A stretch of DNA of 64,000 nt from Amoebophrya sp. A120 (taxonomy: Eukaryota > Sar > Dinophyceae > Syndiniales > Amoebophryaceae). Shown one piece after another: positions 1-11,045 of the stretch (the stretch's first letter is position 1; each line of letters begins with the position of its first letter). Both the position numbers and the translations under genes were made by a program. A model generated the notes under the pieces. The model did not search any database and was not told the origin of the DNA. It was given only the letters and a program-made list of their open reading frames with translations. The DNA is taken from assembly GCA_905178155.1 (NCBI GenBank), contig CAJINV010000005.1, positions 6,594,153 to 6,658,152 of the forward strand, in the 5' to 3' direction.

Positions 1-3000
1 GCCCCGCCGAGGGGGGCAGAAAAGGGCGCACTTTTCCAGGGGGGGCGCCGGCTCCACGGGCGGCAGGGCCATCCCGTTCTGTCGCAAAAAAAATAAAAAT
101 CCTGCCGCATCATGGGCAAGAAAAGCCACCGCGGGTGGCTCTTCTTCGCTGCAAGGTCGCAGCGCGGGGACTCTGTCCCCGCGCCATGACCTTGTTTGTC
201 ATGCATATTTTCCATGAGCGGTGATGTCTGTGATGCATGCCGTAGCATCACAGATTTTTAGGGGGCTTTGCGATAGTACCTCTACCGCATGAGAAATGCC
301 TTCTCCGCGCTGGACAAACCCGACCCCTCTTGCTGGTCATGCACTGCAAATTTTTTTAGAATCCACCGACAGCATCACAAGTTGTGACCTTCCAGACCCA
401 GACATTTTTGCAGTTGATAGCTGTTCGCTGGGAACTACCTGCCGTTATCCACAGCGGACGTGGAAAGCCAAGCGCCGGAGGCCCCGGGGTCGTGCTGCTG
501 AGAAGGGATCCGAAGTCAACCACAAGTGAAATTTTCAGAAGAGAAAAACATTATCAGACAAATATGAGACTTTTAGAGTGAGACAGATCTAGAAGTAAGT
601 TGTGCTTTTGGACAGATAAAAAACTACGGAAGATTTTACGCACGGAAGTAGTCTTCACATGTTGTACTTACGAGAAATCAATATTTATAGCAAGATGGAC
701 ATATAACTTTTACCTTTAGAATGAGATTTTTGGAAGATGTCAGCAATAGCTTCCGCAGCATGGGTGGAGAAATTCGGGCAGGAGGTGATCGTGCGCTTTC
801 GCCACTCTATCAGCAACGCCACCACTTTTTCTTCATCAGTTCATTTACACACGACCGCCCAGCATGTGAGACTCCGCAGTGTAAAAGTGTTGCTTACTTT
901 GAAGATGCCAGAAGAAGCAGCACATCGGAGCGGTAGTTGTTTCTCCGAGCCGCATTTCGAAAAACCGTTTATTCAGACACTGTAACCTTGTTTTATTTGT
1001 TTGCACATTTGACAGATCATTGGTTTCTTATTTGATTCATTGTTTTTACAACAGCATCAGCAATAGAAGATAACGAAAATTGTTCTGACGAGATCGACGA
1101 GACCGGCTTTTCTATGAAGTTATTTTTGGCTAACAAGTGGCAAAATGTGATCAGCCTGTGTACATTAAAGATTATGCTACTTCATCTTCATTTTGAAATG
1201 TATGACAAAGCGGAAAGACGATTACCCCGCCACCAAGAGTACTACTACTTCTCCCGCCAGGTTGCTCGCTTGAGAGCAAATACAAGCGAGCTTATTTTTG
1301 TTCTTGTTTCTCCCTAGAATCAACAGCTCCTGGCGGTGGAGGACACGAAGCCATAAAATCATACGAAAAAAGCACTGATGAAATCGTACGACAACTTCAC
1401 ACGCTCTTTTTTCGAAGTATTATCTCGGTCCGTTTTTTCGACGTCGTGGAGAAGCAGGATCCCGCTATAGAAGTCGGTTACCATTTCAAAAATCGTCCAC
1501 AACGACCAAGTTTTTTTCCTAGGAAAATAAGCACTGGACAGGCGTCAGCTTGTTTTCATCAAAAGCGTATCTGTGTATTTGTCTATGCAGCGGAACTTGT
1601 AGTTACTTTTAGAATTCGTCCGCTTTGACTAGTATATCTGTACGGCTCATGATCTTGCAGAACGAAGGACAGGAAGAAGTCCACATTTATCTTTGTGGCA
1701 AAGCCTAAAAATTGTCGTCCATGCCCGCGAGGAAAGGCGGTAATTATAGGTATTGTACAACAGTACAGAGCTCCTGCAGCAGCCAATACGTTCAGCGCAG
1801 AAAGCACTTGTCGCTTCAATAAGTTATGCAACAAGACTAAGTACAAATAGCGAATCGAAAGCTTTGACGACGTCGAATACGTTTTTACTTTGCATGTGAG
1901 AGTCTCGTCGTGTCTACAACGTTACAGTTTCGGATTGCATCAAGGTGATTTATTTCGTCGAAAGCATACTCGTCTACTCTAAGTACAAGTTCGCAAGAAC
2001 AACTCTGCAAGGAGGAGTTGTCGTCGGTTTTCTTTTCGTTGTGAAGATTTTTTCGTCGAAGAACTGTCGTGAAAAGCTGGCACGTGCTGCCCACCGAAAA
2101 GAGAAATAAATATTCGGTCGTTTTACTATGAGAACTACGGTAGCATTATATGCGTAGGCTGTACTTCGTTACTTGCGCAGCTACCGAAGCCTATCGATTT
2201 GTCGTTTTTTTCGCAGATGAAGTGGTCTTAGCGCTGCTCGTCCCGTATAACGAGCAGGGTCGTCAGAAGTGTAACGTCAATACGTGCTGGCTATTGTATG
2301 CTGCTATTCGTCGTTTTTTCCTACTCTAGCCTGCCAGCGACAGGCTGTGCTGGTTGTACCTACCTCGTTCGTCCGCGGAAAGATACGGAAAGAGAAAACG
2401 TTTTTATAGTCGCATTCATACTATGCGTAAAATGTGTAGTTGCTCTGTGGCGTCTTTCAGTAATCTACTAATAGTTCATTCTACGGTCGTGCTTTTCATT
2501 GTGGCAAGAAAAATTCATCACCCCGCACATCAAAGACAGTTGCAGCAAGAAGAAAATCGGTTTGGAAGTGTCACTCTGAAGAACCACTTTTTTCCGCAAG
2601 ATAGAACAACAAACCTCCTGGATAATTAGACCTCTCTAGTCGAAAATTGTCACTTCTGACTCCTATTGCGTTTGATATTTAGCTGCATAAGACACCTCTC
2701 GTGCGTAAAATCTTTATTTTCGGCGTCAGTTCGTGCGCCAACAAATTTACCTTTACTTCTTTTTGGCTCCACAGAAGAGATCGGTGTATTGCATTTCTTG
2801 TCGTCTGAACGAGCGTTGCCGTCTTTTCAAAGAAGATTACAACTGGAAGATATTAAGTTGCACGACCTACAGTAGCACAGGGACGCGAAAAAAGGAAAAT
2901 TGCATGGTCTACAAGTACAACGAACTGCAACTACACGGAAACAAGCATTTTGTTTCGCACACGTACCAGGCACACGGAAACAAGGCACAGGACGTCGCAC

Positions 3001-3173
3001 ACGCAGTTCTTCTGCAGGCACTTGAGTAGTATCTACCTCAAAACAAGTCGACGCCGACCACATCAAAGTGCCGCGGTTCCTCTACCCGGCAACCCCGCAG
3101 AACTGGGTTTTGAACCTTGTCAACATCTACGTCGCAGCTTCACCAACAGCAACGGCACCAACTTCCTTCAACC
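1..3173. other. intergenic region without a supported gene
   Basis: Only short, overlapping open frames on both strands are present, with no recognisable domain. The one structured feature is a truncated family A introner near 187-419. The segment 1-180 is GC-rich and carries short inverted repeats (for example around 125-145 and 165-182). I see no tRNA or rRNA. Promoter elements for the gene starting at 3174 are not recognisable. Confidence 0.6.
187..419. mobile_element. truncated family A introner (right end only)
   Basis: The right end is intact: the inverted TIR (CCAGACCCAGACATTTTTGC) followed by GATA at 416-419. The body matches the complete element at 15592-15857 in the same orientation. 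The left TIR is missing; the sequence before 187 is unrelated GC-rich DNA. It is the only family A copy outside a gene model, perhaps a relic of a degraded gene. Confidence 0.7.
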
Positions 3174-6100
3174 ATGACGGCGGGCGTGGAGGAGAAAACG
3201 GCGGCCGTGGCGGCGAAGAACACCGTGGAAGTGAAAAAGAACACCGCGGACGCGAAAATCAGTAAGAACACTGGCCTGCTCAAGGAACAAGCCAAGAAGA
3301 AGAAGAAGAAGAAAACGAAGGCTGGAGTTGTCAGCGAACCTGCACCCTGGCATCTGATGCTCGCGACCGAAAGTGGAACTTGTGATGCAGAAAATAACCA
3401 AATAACCGGCGCACAAGAACTGCAGTCCGATAGCAACAAAATTGACGCTGGAGAAGATGGAGTGCCGCCACCGCTGCTGACCACCACGTCGGAAGCGAGG
3501 TATCCTAGTGAAAAAAGCGGGTAGAGTCAGGGCCTTTTTGTCATGCAAAAATGAAAGTCATACTGAATTGGAAAATCTGTAATGGGCACAGGACCAGTAG
3601 CGTCCTGGGCTGCTTTTTGCGGTACTATAATGCAAGAGAGATTCATTATTTTTCGTGGACATGGACTTGGTTTTGGATATACAAGCATGGCCCGCCACAG
3701 CTGTTTTCTCTGGGATACGAGAACCTTGAGCACTATGGATCTGTCAGGATCGAAATCGTCAAAGTTGAAATGATTTTTCATGCATAAAATGCAGCCCACA
3801 AAGTGCCCGTCTTGCAGAGTAGGCAAGTGAGGCAGATTGTAAGCCTGTTGAGGGGTAGAAACTGAGGCGCTAAACTAGCATGACAAAAGGCGTCTTCCTT
3901 ATTCAAACAGCATGACAAACTGGATACCGGTTCTACCCAGATTTATCATGCGCCACTTGGAAACTGGATTTCAAGTGGCATCCATTTTATGCATTACAAA
4001 CTATTTCCACTTTGACGATTTCAAACCTGACGCTTCCATAAGCACCACGACGCCGTCCTCGAGCTCCTCGTCGAACAGCGGCTCCTGCAGCGATATCAAA
4101 TGCAAATATCGATCTGGGTCTGGAAGCGTGCAAGTTTGTCATGCTCGGTTAGCATGAATGTGAATCTCAAGGCCTCTGTCATGCGCATTACCCCAAGGGG
4201 AAGGGCCCCAACTTTCTGTCATGCAAAAACGCAGTTTGTCATTGACTTTGTCACACTGAAATCACCTCAGAAAATTGTTATGCTGAGCCGCCACTTGATC
4301 TGGCATCGTCCTCGTGATCTTTCGCCATGCAGCAGCACAGGTTCTTTCCAGACCCAGGTCGAGATTTTCATTCGATAAGCGAAGAGCTGGCCGCTGGCGG
4401 GAACTACGTCATGTCTACTTCTTCCGGGAAAGAAGTTGAGCCCGGTTTTCTAGTAGTTGGCACTTCAACTTCTGACGCTGGTAATACTTCTTATTCGGCA
4501 TCTAAAAACGCGGTTTCCTTTTCCGTCGAGATCATCCACTGTGCGTTCGAACCCGAGCCAGTGACGTTTGGGCCGCTGCGTGTGGAGATTCCCAAACCCT
4601 TTGAGACGAAGCTTTTCGGACAAGGACAGAACAATGATGATACAGCGGGAATATCAAATGCAAAAATGTCTGGGTCTGGAAGAATACAACTTGTAATGCG
4701 TATTTCAGAACACAGAGAAGTCTCTCATGCATACGTAGCAAAAGCTCCCCACTTTCTGTCAGCAAAATAGGGGACTTGTCATGCGGATTCGGCATTGCGG
4801 AAGCTTCTCGAAACCTGTGATGCTAGAGCTTCCATGCCAGACCTTCTGTGTGATGCAAAAACAGCATGACTCTTCCAGACCCAGACACTTTTACATATGA
4901 TAGGGACGGACAATCATCCACTGCGCGTTCGAACCCGAGCCGGTCACGTTTGGGCCGCTGCGTGTGGATATCAAATGTAAAAATGTCTGGGTCTGGAAGA
5001 CTGCAACTTGTCATGCTAAATCTGAAGCATGTAAAAATCTGTGTTGCATGATTACCAAAAGTCGTCCAGTTTTGACCAAGTCGGGAGGGAGTTTCTCATG
5101 CAGGATAGGCATGAGAGAGATCGCACAGAATCTGTCATGCTAGGCCCTGCATTCCAGACCTCATGGGTCATGGAAAATCTGCATGACAAATCGCGCATTC
5201 TTCCAGACCCAGACATTTTTACATTTGATAGTGGAGATTCCGAAACCCTTTGAGACGAAGCTTTTCGGACAAGGGCAGAACAATGATGATATTTTTACAG
5301 CGGGACGAACAACAACAGTTGGACTTGGAGCAGCCACTACTAGTACACCTTCATCAACCTCCTCCGCAGTAGATGAACTAGAAAAACTGCAGCAGCGAGC
5401 GCTGTATGCATTGCCAATATGTCTGGGTCTGGAAGGATGCAAGGTTTGTCATGCTTGTCTAGCATGACTCTGAGCTCTGTATCGCGTGCCCGCAAAGAGC
5501 TCCTCTTTCCTGTCATGCAAAAACGAAGATTCTCATGCGGATTACGCAACTCAGAACCACGGAAAAATTTGTCATGCTTGGCAGTGCATTACAGTGAGCG
5601 CATTGTAGTTCCCTGACTTGCATCACAAGTTTCCAGACCCAGACATATCTGCAACCCATACGCTGGAATTTTGTGCGAATTTGAAGCCAGCGGAGATAGA
5701 AGAATTGCTGGCCGCCGAAAGGAAAAGGAGAACTACTTCTACCCGTAAAAATGCAGCTGATATCCACAGGCACAGTAAATCTAAATTTGCCGCACACGAC
5801 GTACGAATGCGGTTTCTGCATGACGAGTGCTTTCTACAATGCTAATAGCAGCATGACAAGTTGTACTTCCTAATATGCTCAATAAAATTGGGAAAGTCAA
5901 CATTTGTGATGCATTTTGATGTACGTGCAGTACGGCAGATTTGTATTGCATAACAGCCAGTACAGGGGAACAGCAGCAAGGCGAGGAAGTGGATGAGATT
6001 ATGGAGGAGATTGAGAACTACTATCAGCAAGAGTCCGGTACTATCAAATGCAAATATGTTGTCATCTGGGTCTGGGAGATTGCGAGATTTGTCATGCAAG

Positions 6101-6988
6101 CTTGGCATGACTCTGAAATCTGTATTGCGTGGCCGCAAAGTAGAGCTCGTCTTGCCTGTCATGCAAAAACGCAGTTTCTCATGCGGAGTAAGCAACTCAG
6201 AATTTTTCCATGGAAAAACTTGTCATGCTTGGCAGCGCATTACAGTGCGCTCCCTATTCCCTTTCTTGCATCACAAGTTCCCAGACATCCAGGGATATTT
6301 GCGATGCATAGGTACCAGTACCATCAGTGCCGTCACCCGGCAAACCATGGCGGGCGATCAGATCCGAATCTACTTATCAAATGCAAAAATGTAGTCTGGG
6401 TCTGGAAAAGTGCATCGTTTGTCATGCACGTTTTGCATGACGCGTGAGGTCTGTGATGCATGCCCTAGCATCACAGATTATGTGAGATCTTTACCATGCC
6501 TTTTCCGCATAAGAAACTACCTCCCGGCCTTCTCAAAAGTGAACAGCTTTATTGGCAATCATGCAACACAGATTTATGTATGATTCAGATTTAGCATGAC
6601 AAGTTGTACTCTTCCAGACCCAGACATATTTGCATTTGATACTACTACGACGGGAATGATTTGTCATGCACTGGCGGACGCGAAGGCGAACAGTCAACAT
6701 GCGGGTTTCATGATCCCAGCAACAAGAACAGCATCAAGCAATGGACCATCACATGGGAGGGGTTTCATATCGCAAGAAAAAACTGTTTCACTATAAATTT
6801 GTGATGCATTTTCCCTTTGGAGGCTGGCATGGCGAATTTTCTTTGTGATGTAGTGGGACAAACTTGCGATGCAAAATCTGCAAAGTAAGTGTTTTACAGT
6901 GGAACAGTTTTTTCGTTGGATATTGCAGGAAGTGGCTGTTGGAACGGTGACCAGCTGCACGGACTTGTTCGGGGATTACTTTCTGTGA
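3174..6988 (+). CDS. protein of unknown function, 11 exons, 429 aa
   Basis: I do not recognise this protein. Exons as read: 3174-3500, 3723-3733, 4046-4093, 4383-4651, 4908-4968, 5236-5404, 5666-5744, 5957-6041, 6316-6374, 6647-6767, 6928-6988; their sum is 430 codons with one terminal stop. The N-terminus is Lys/Ala-rich with a run of seven lysines near residue 45. The middle holds a tandem duplication of about 40 residues (HCAFEPEPVTFGPL, then VEIPKPFETKLFGQG). Next comes a short acidic helical stretch (EEVDEIMEEIENYY). The C-terminal part contains cysteines (LSCTGGREGEQSTCGFHD). Exon 2 is only 11 nt. The first ATG is used because the frame is closed upstream and no earlier in-frame ATG exists. 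The 5745-5956 intron is the least certain junction. Confidence 0.72.
3501..3717. mobile_element. introner, family C-like
   Basis: Left end TATCCTAGTGAAAAAAGC, right end GTTTTCTCTGGGATA, TSD cgagg/cgaga. Phase 0 in the 3174 gene. One of the few copies that could be cut with GT-AG ends, by using the last G of the TSD before TATC. Confidence 0.75.
3734..4040. mobile_element. introner, family E
   Basis: TIR TATGGATCTGTCAGGATCGA, with its complement ending in CATA. TSD agcac is perfect. It lies only 16 bp after the previous element, leaving a microexon. Relatives at 39554 and 56210. Confidence 0.88.
4094..4377. mobile_element. introner, family A
   Basis: Family A TIR with some divergence; perfect TSD agcga. 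Phase 2. Removal joins TGCAGC-GA to A-GAGCTG in frame. Confidence 0.85.
4652..4902. mobile_element. introner, family A
   Basis: Canonical family A ends, TSD gggaa/gggac, phase 1. Its body is the reverse complement of the element at 30960-31214, so the same sequence is tolerated as an intron in either orientation. Confidence 0.9.
4969..5230. mobile_element. introner, family A, with empty site in window
   Basis: TSD gtgga is perfect. The neighbouring duplicated exon reads CGTGTGGAGATTCC with no insertion, exactly the sequence predicted by removing the element and one TSD. Its body is in the opposite orientation to 60033-60300. Confidence 0.93.
5405..5660. mobile_element. introner, family A (TATG/CATA subtype)
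   Basis: Ends TATGCATTGCCAATATGTCT and the complement ending CATA; perfect TSD cgctg; phase 0. Bodies of the elements at 45363 and 55399 are similar. Confidence 0.9.
5745..5956 (+). other. probable GT-AG spliceosomal intron
   Basis: Donor C|GTAAAA and acceptor AACAG|CC keep the frame between ACTTCTACC and AGTACAGGG. No TIR or TSD is seen. It contains the intron motif (GCATGACAA, TTGTGATGC). The boundaries are inferred from frame alone. Confidence 0.5.
6042..6310. mobile_element. introner, family A
   Basis: Left end TATC, right end CATA, perfect TSD ggtac, phase 2. The TSD sequence would allow a GT...AG cut in one register. Confidence 0.9.
6375..6641. mobile_element. introner, family A
   Basis: Perfect TSD ctact; phase 1. 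The body belongs to the same orientation group as 60033-60300. Confidence 0.9.
6768..6922. mobile_element. introner, family C (short, 155 bp)
   Basis: Ends TATCGCAAGAAAAAACTG and CAGTTTTTTCGTTGGATA; TSD tttca/ttgca; phase 2. Removal gives the final exon, which ends in TGA at 6986-6988. Confidence 0.85.
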
Positions 6989-7924
6989 AGACAAAGAGCA
7001 ATACTGTGAGCTGTTAAAAACAATAGCAGCCGCCTTGTACGGCTCATCCATTGTCCTTTCAACAATATGGCGCAACAACTTACGCCCTGGTGGGTGTAGG
7101 TAACTACTTGCTGCGTTTTGAAGAGTAGTTTTCTCGAAAGTTTAAGTAGTTTGTGATAGTAAAAGATCAAAGTTTCTCAGAACGCGCAGCCCCCGGTTTT
7201 GGCAGATAGTGTATGCGTTTGTTTCGTTTTGACTGTTTGAACCCGTATTTGATTCTCATTTTCCTTTATACAAGTGCTACAACTTCTGCTACTGGTACAT
7301 TAAACCCCCCGCATCGCGTTCTGTTTTCTACCCACAACGTAATCATCAATGCACTTGTAACATCAGCTCTATTTTTGTCCTCACCACAACTCAAATAGCT
7401 TTTTGCCCCTGGTGTCTCGCTGTTTGCGATATCAGTCTTGCGAACTGACAATCCCACAGTGGTTGTTCTTGAGTTCCGCTTCTTGTGCTTTCTATTCGAC
7501 GAGAGAGATGAGGAGCAATCCGAGGAGAGAAAAATTGTCATTTTGTCTCGGCCGTGCAAAATCGTGCTCGTGTTGCCTCTTGGTCAACCACAAGACGAGA
7601 AGATGACAACTTTTGTCGTGTCAATTCGTCTTTTTCTCCTGAGTGCTGTTGCGAGCGCCACTTGACGTCTGAGCAGTCTTGCGTTTCATAAATCGTTGTA
7701 GGTTCTTCTTGTCGGGTCCCGTCACTTCATAAATCGTTGTTGGGTCCCGTCACTTCATAAATCGTTGTTGGGTACCGTCACTTGACGAATCTCGTGGCCG
7801 CATACTAGAGGCAAAGAAAGACCAACCTAGTTCTTGCCGCAAGAACTGTTGTTCCTGAAGATTTTCCAAACGGCGAGGACGACAACTACTACTGCTCTCC
7901 TCGTTGGAAGAGAAAATAAACGTC
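6989..7924. other. intergenic region
   Basis: No supported gene. It holds a short tandem repeat at 7687-7783. The open frames here are short, overlap on both strands and show no domain. Confidence 0.55.
7687..7783. repeat. tandem repeat, 28-bp unit
   Basis: CATAAATCGTTGT occurs three times; the last two units (7728 and 7756) are 28 bp and nearly identical through GTCACTT. It lies about 140 bp upstream of the next start codon. Confidence 0.8.
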
Positions 7925-10900
7925 ATGGCAACTGCACCAGCCGCGACCTCATCCAGTGCCGCTACGCTTCCCATGCCAATGCCCGGGCCGGCGCCACTTC
8001 CCACCGGCTCTGAGCAGATCGGCGGCTCTGCGTCCTCAACCAGCGCGGCTGGAGTATTACAATGAAAAATGCCCCCACGCCCACCCCCGAACTTGAAAGC
8101 ATTTGTATTGCAAACCTTTCCAAATGAAACATTCGCCCTCTTGCATGTATCAGCATCACAGATTTCCGATCGTGAATAGCAAAAATTTGTATTGCAAAAG
8201 ATCCCAGCAAGAGCGGTGCTTGTCATGTAAGCGATGCGAAACACAACTAGAATCTGCATCAGAAAGATTCATACTCCTTTCATGCATGACAAAAAGTTTT
8301 CATTTGGAAACTTCGCATCACAAATTTTTGCAACTTTGGGGTGGGGGGCACTTTTCACTGTAATATGGAGGTGCGCGACCCGGTTCTCTTGCGGCGTCTT
8401 CGAATGTAGCGGCAGCAGGTATGCATCGCAAAAGCACCTGTTATCGTGCTCGTATAGAATTGGCCATCGCGCATGACAGATCTGGGTTCTTCCCTATATT
8501 TGGAATTAATTATTTCGTGCTGTGGAAATGTGTCGTGCAAGAAAACAACTCTAACTCACTACCTGCACGATCACAGTAGTACTTTTGCAATGCATAGCAG
8601 CTGGGTTCCGGCAAATCAACACCAATGTGCGAAGGTGTGGCGACTTTGGCGACTACTTCTTTGACGGCAGTTGGAAGGCCAGTTCCTTCGTTTCACCCCC
8701 AGGCCACCTGGACACGGAACTGCGAACGCCATGGGTACTACTTAGAGTCAGAAATTTAAACATGTAGATCAGTGGGAACGAACAAGTTTGTGATGCGCGT
8801 ATGACCACAGGGAAATACTGTGAAGAAATCGTGGATAAACATAAAGAGTTTATTCATCTTCATCTTGATGTCCTTTCACAGTACTATCATGATTAAGTAC
8901 TTACCTGCTCCGGTAGATTTAGTTGTGCCGATCTTGTTCTCTCAATACCTTACAGACGAAGACCCTGAACTTCGTACCGAGATCGGGAAAGGCCGGCCCG
9001 CCCGCTTTGTGGCCGATCGATCACGTAACAAAGACCCCGACCGTGCCGCAGGAGCCGGTTTGGGGCTACGACAAATTATCGCTGCGGGGAAATCACGTGC
9101 CGGGATACTCGGGCTTTATTCCAGGCGAGAAAGCGGAGACGATTTATGGGAGTTTACGGTCGGGAATAAGTGACCACGCGGAGGGAATTATCCTGAGTAA
9201 AAACGTACCCACACCAGAGTCAGGATGGGGATTTTGCAACACAAACCTCGGAGTTTTGTGAGTCACGCATGACAAGTTGCACTCTGCAGTGTAGTGCAGG
9301 TTAGCAAGTACAGCCGCATCACAGACTCATCTGCTCATCCTGTTCACAGCATCACAAATTCCAAAACACGATTGGAAATGGCTCTCATGCGGATGCGCAT
9401 TACAAGTCTTCCTGTCTTTGCAAATCTGCATTACAACTCTGGTGTGGGAACGTTTTTACTCAGGATAGGAATACGGCCCTACGAGGAGAAAGACGTCAGC
9501 TTGAAGCCGATTCTGGTATTAGATAGAGTGAATTTATTATCTTTTACGCAGTTCTTGCAAGACAGAGCTGGTAATCATGCGTTTATTACGTAGTTGTTGC
9601 AAGACAGATCTCATGCGCACAGGAGGGACATGATAGTCTTTCCTTCCTTCCTGCTTAGATTCCACCTTTTCCAATCCACGAGTTTTTTCTCGTTATACAA
9701 CACACAGACTTCGACGTCAAAGGATAAACAAATTTTTACAGTACAACAATCCCACGATCGGGCGGATGCCCCTGAAGAAAATCCTGAAGACCACGGATTT
9801 GATTCACACGGTGAGCGTATCACAGTCGGAAAAATCGGAAATCCTCGACGTTACATCTCTCAATCGATACAGAAAGATTATGTGCTACGTTTTTGCTCTG
9901 GCTGGGTCTCTCCGGCAATGTGAACGTAGCATATAATCGGAGTCATGGCTTTTACTATCGGAAGAGGATTTGCGTTTTTCCACTTGATTCCCGTACGGAA
10001 ATCTGGAGCCCAATCCTGGGAGTCGGTTGAAGCAATACAAAGACCACGTTCCGCCGCCAAGGATAACGCGTACTATATTTAGGTTTGGCATGCAGAAACT
10101 CTTTCAAAAATCGCATTTGTGATGCTGGATACGACCACGCATGGTTGATGACAAAAAAAAATCACCCTTCAGCAAACTGCTCCTCCACCGGTATACTTGG
10201 ATGGTCGGGTTTATCCCAGAAGAAAAAAGATACGTCTAGATCACATTTGTAATGCAAAAAAAAGTAACCACTGCAAGCACGTGCATCTAGACCTACAGCA
10301 CGACGAGACAAAAAATTTTATTGCCATAGTGTATCCCAGCCAGCATGATGCTACGGGCTCGCCCATGACAAACTTTTATTCCGTATCCGTGCATCTACTT
10401 TTGCATTACAAATGTGAAGATCTTTTTTCCGCCTGATACGATTTCCGACCTGTGGTGAACCGGAACCTAGATGGACGGAAACCGAGCTACCTGTCCCACG
10501 ATGTTTATCCAAGATAAAAATTGTCAATTAGTGTAAATCTGCGATGCAGAACATGTAAGGTAGTTGCACTTGTCATGCTGGATGAAGCGCGTCCCAGGCT
10601 GCCTGCTTTTCCATGCGTGTTTGCAACACGTGGTAACTATGCATCGCAACTTTTCTCTCTCATCCAGTACAGATTTGTGATGCTGTCAGCCCAAGATGAA
10701 AGCTGCACTAGGTAAACAGTTTTTTTCTTGGATAATGTACAGATGATCACCGGGAAAAATGTATGGAATGCTGAAGACGCAACACAAATTCTCACTTCTA
10801 TACTGAAGACGCAATATTACAAATTTTCACATCCTCTACTTTCTTCAGCATGAGGATATAAAATCGTTTGTCATGCTAAAAGTAAAAGGCCAAGGCTGCT

Positions 10901-11045
10901 AAGAGGCCAAGGGTCCTTGTATGGTTTCGCATGTCAAGAAGTACCCGAAGAAGATATAAGCAAAGTGAGAATTATGCTCAAGCAACGGCTTCGCCTTCCA
11001 TACACCAATCCGGGCTACACGGGCTACCGGCCGGGGCATATTTGA
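7925..11045 (+). CDS. CIMIP2/FAM166-like PGY-x-G-x-x-P protein
   Basis: Exons certain by frame: 7925-8054, 8371-8419, 8602-8734, 8956-9188, 9473-9515, and probably 9742-9810. Later parts (about 10000-10072, 10190-10211, 10444-10505, 10740-10760 and 10940-11045) are visible but their junctions are unresolved. The protein starts with a low-complexity Ala/Ser/Pro stretch. It carries HVPGYSGFIPGEKAETIYG, later LGWSGFRP, and ends PGYTGYRPGHI. Repeated short PGY-G-P motifs are typical of FAM166/CIMIP2 ciliary microtubule inner proteins, which line axonemal doublets. The family call rests on these motifs only, so an unrelated protein with the same motif is possible. Confidence 0.5.
8055..8365. mobile_element. 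introner, family D
   Basis: Starts TATTACAATGAAAAATGCCC and ends with the inverse, TTTTCACTGTAATA. Perfect TSD tggag; phase 1. The same subtype is at 22380-22700. Confidence 0.88.
8420..8596. mobile_element. introner, family G
   Basis: Ends TATGCATCGCAAAAG and CTTTTGCAATGCATA; TSD gcagg/gcagc; phase 2. Could be cut as GT-AG using the TSD G. Confidence 0.82.
8735..8955 (+). other. GT-AG spliceosomal intron
   Basis: Donor TGG|GTACTAC and acceptor CTTACAG|ACG, phase 0. It joins ELRTPW to TKTLNFVPRSG. No TIR or TSD. Contains TTTGTGATGC. Confidence 0.7.
9189..9467. mobile_element. introner, family B
   Basis: TIR TATCCTGAGTAAAAACGTAC, perfect TSD ggaat, phase 2. It differs from the copy at 60376-60654 at only about nine positions, so one or both insertions are recent. 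The copy at 54549 is in the opposite orientation. Confidence 0.93.
9516..9741 (+). other. probable GT-AG intron
   Basis: Donor CTG|GTATTAG and acceptor TTTTTACAG|TAC, phase 0, leading into YNNPTIGRMPLKKILKTTDL. No TIR. Chosen by frame and splice consensus. Confidence 0.5.
10212..10438. mobile_element. probable introner, family C-like
   Basis: Ends TATCCCAGAAGAAAAAAGAT and ATCTTTTTTCCGCCTGATA; TSD weak (gggtt/cgatt). Removal gives GWSGFRPVVNRNLDGRKP in one frame. Confidence 0.65.
10506..10734. mobile_element. introner, family C
   Basis: Ends TATCCAAGATAAAAATTG and AGTTTTTTTCTTGGATA; TSD atgtt/atgta. Similar ends to 52020 and 53082. Confidence 0.78.

Larger units (their letters stand above)
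4531..5305 (+). repeat. tandemly duplicated coding segment interrupted by introners
   Basis: About 120 bp encoding HCAFEPEPVTFGPLRVEIPK and the following residues occurs twice: 4531-4651 without interruption, and again from about 4914, split by the introner at 4969-5230. The second copy adds two residues (IF) near its end. The first copy shows the uninterrupted target of the 4969 element. Confidence 0.85.

Noticed and set aside
296-529. Small + strand open frame over the first introner
   Set aside because: It runs through the truncated family A element and has no coding character beyond it.
9811-10211. Exact exons of the CIMIP2-like gene between 9811 and 10211
   Set aside because: Several splice choices keep an open frame (one gives PNPGSRLKQYKDHVPPPRIT), and none is decisive, so no exon was asserted.
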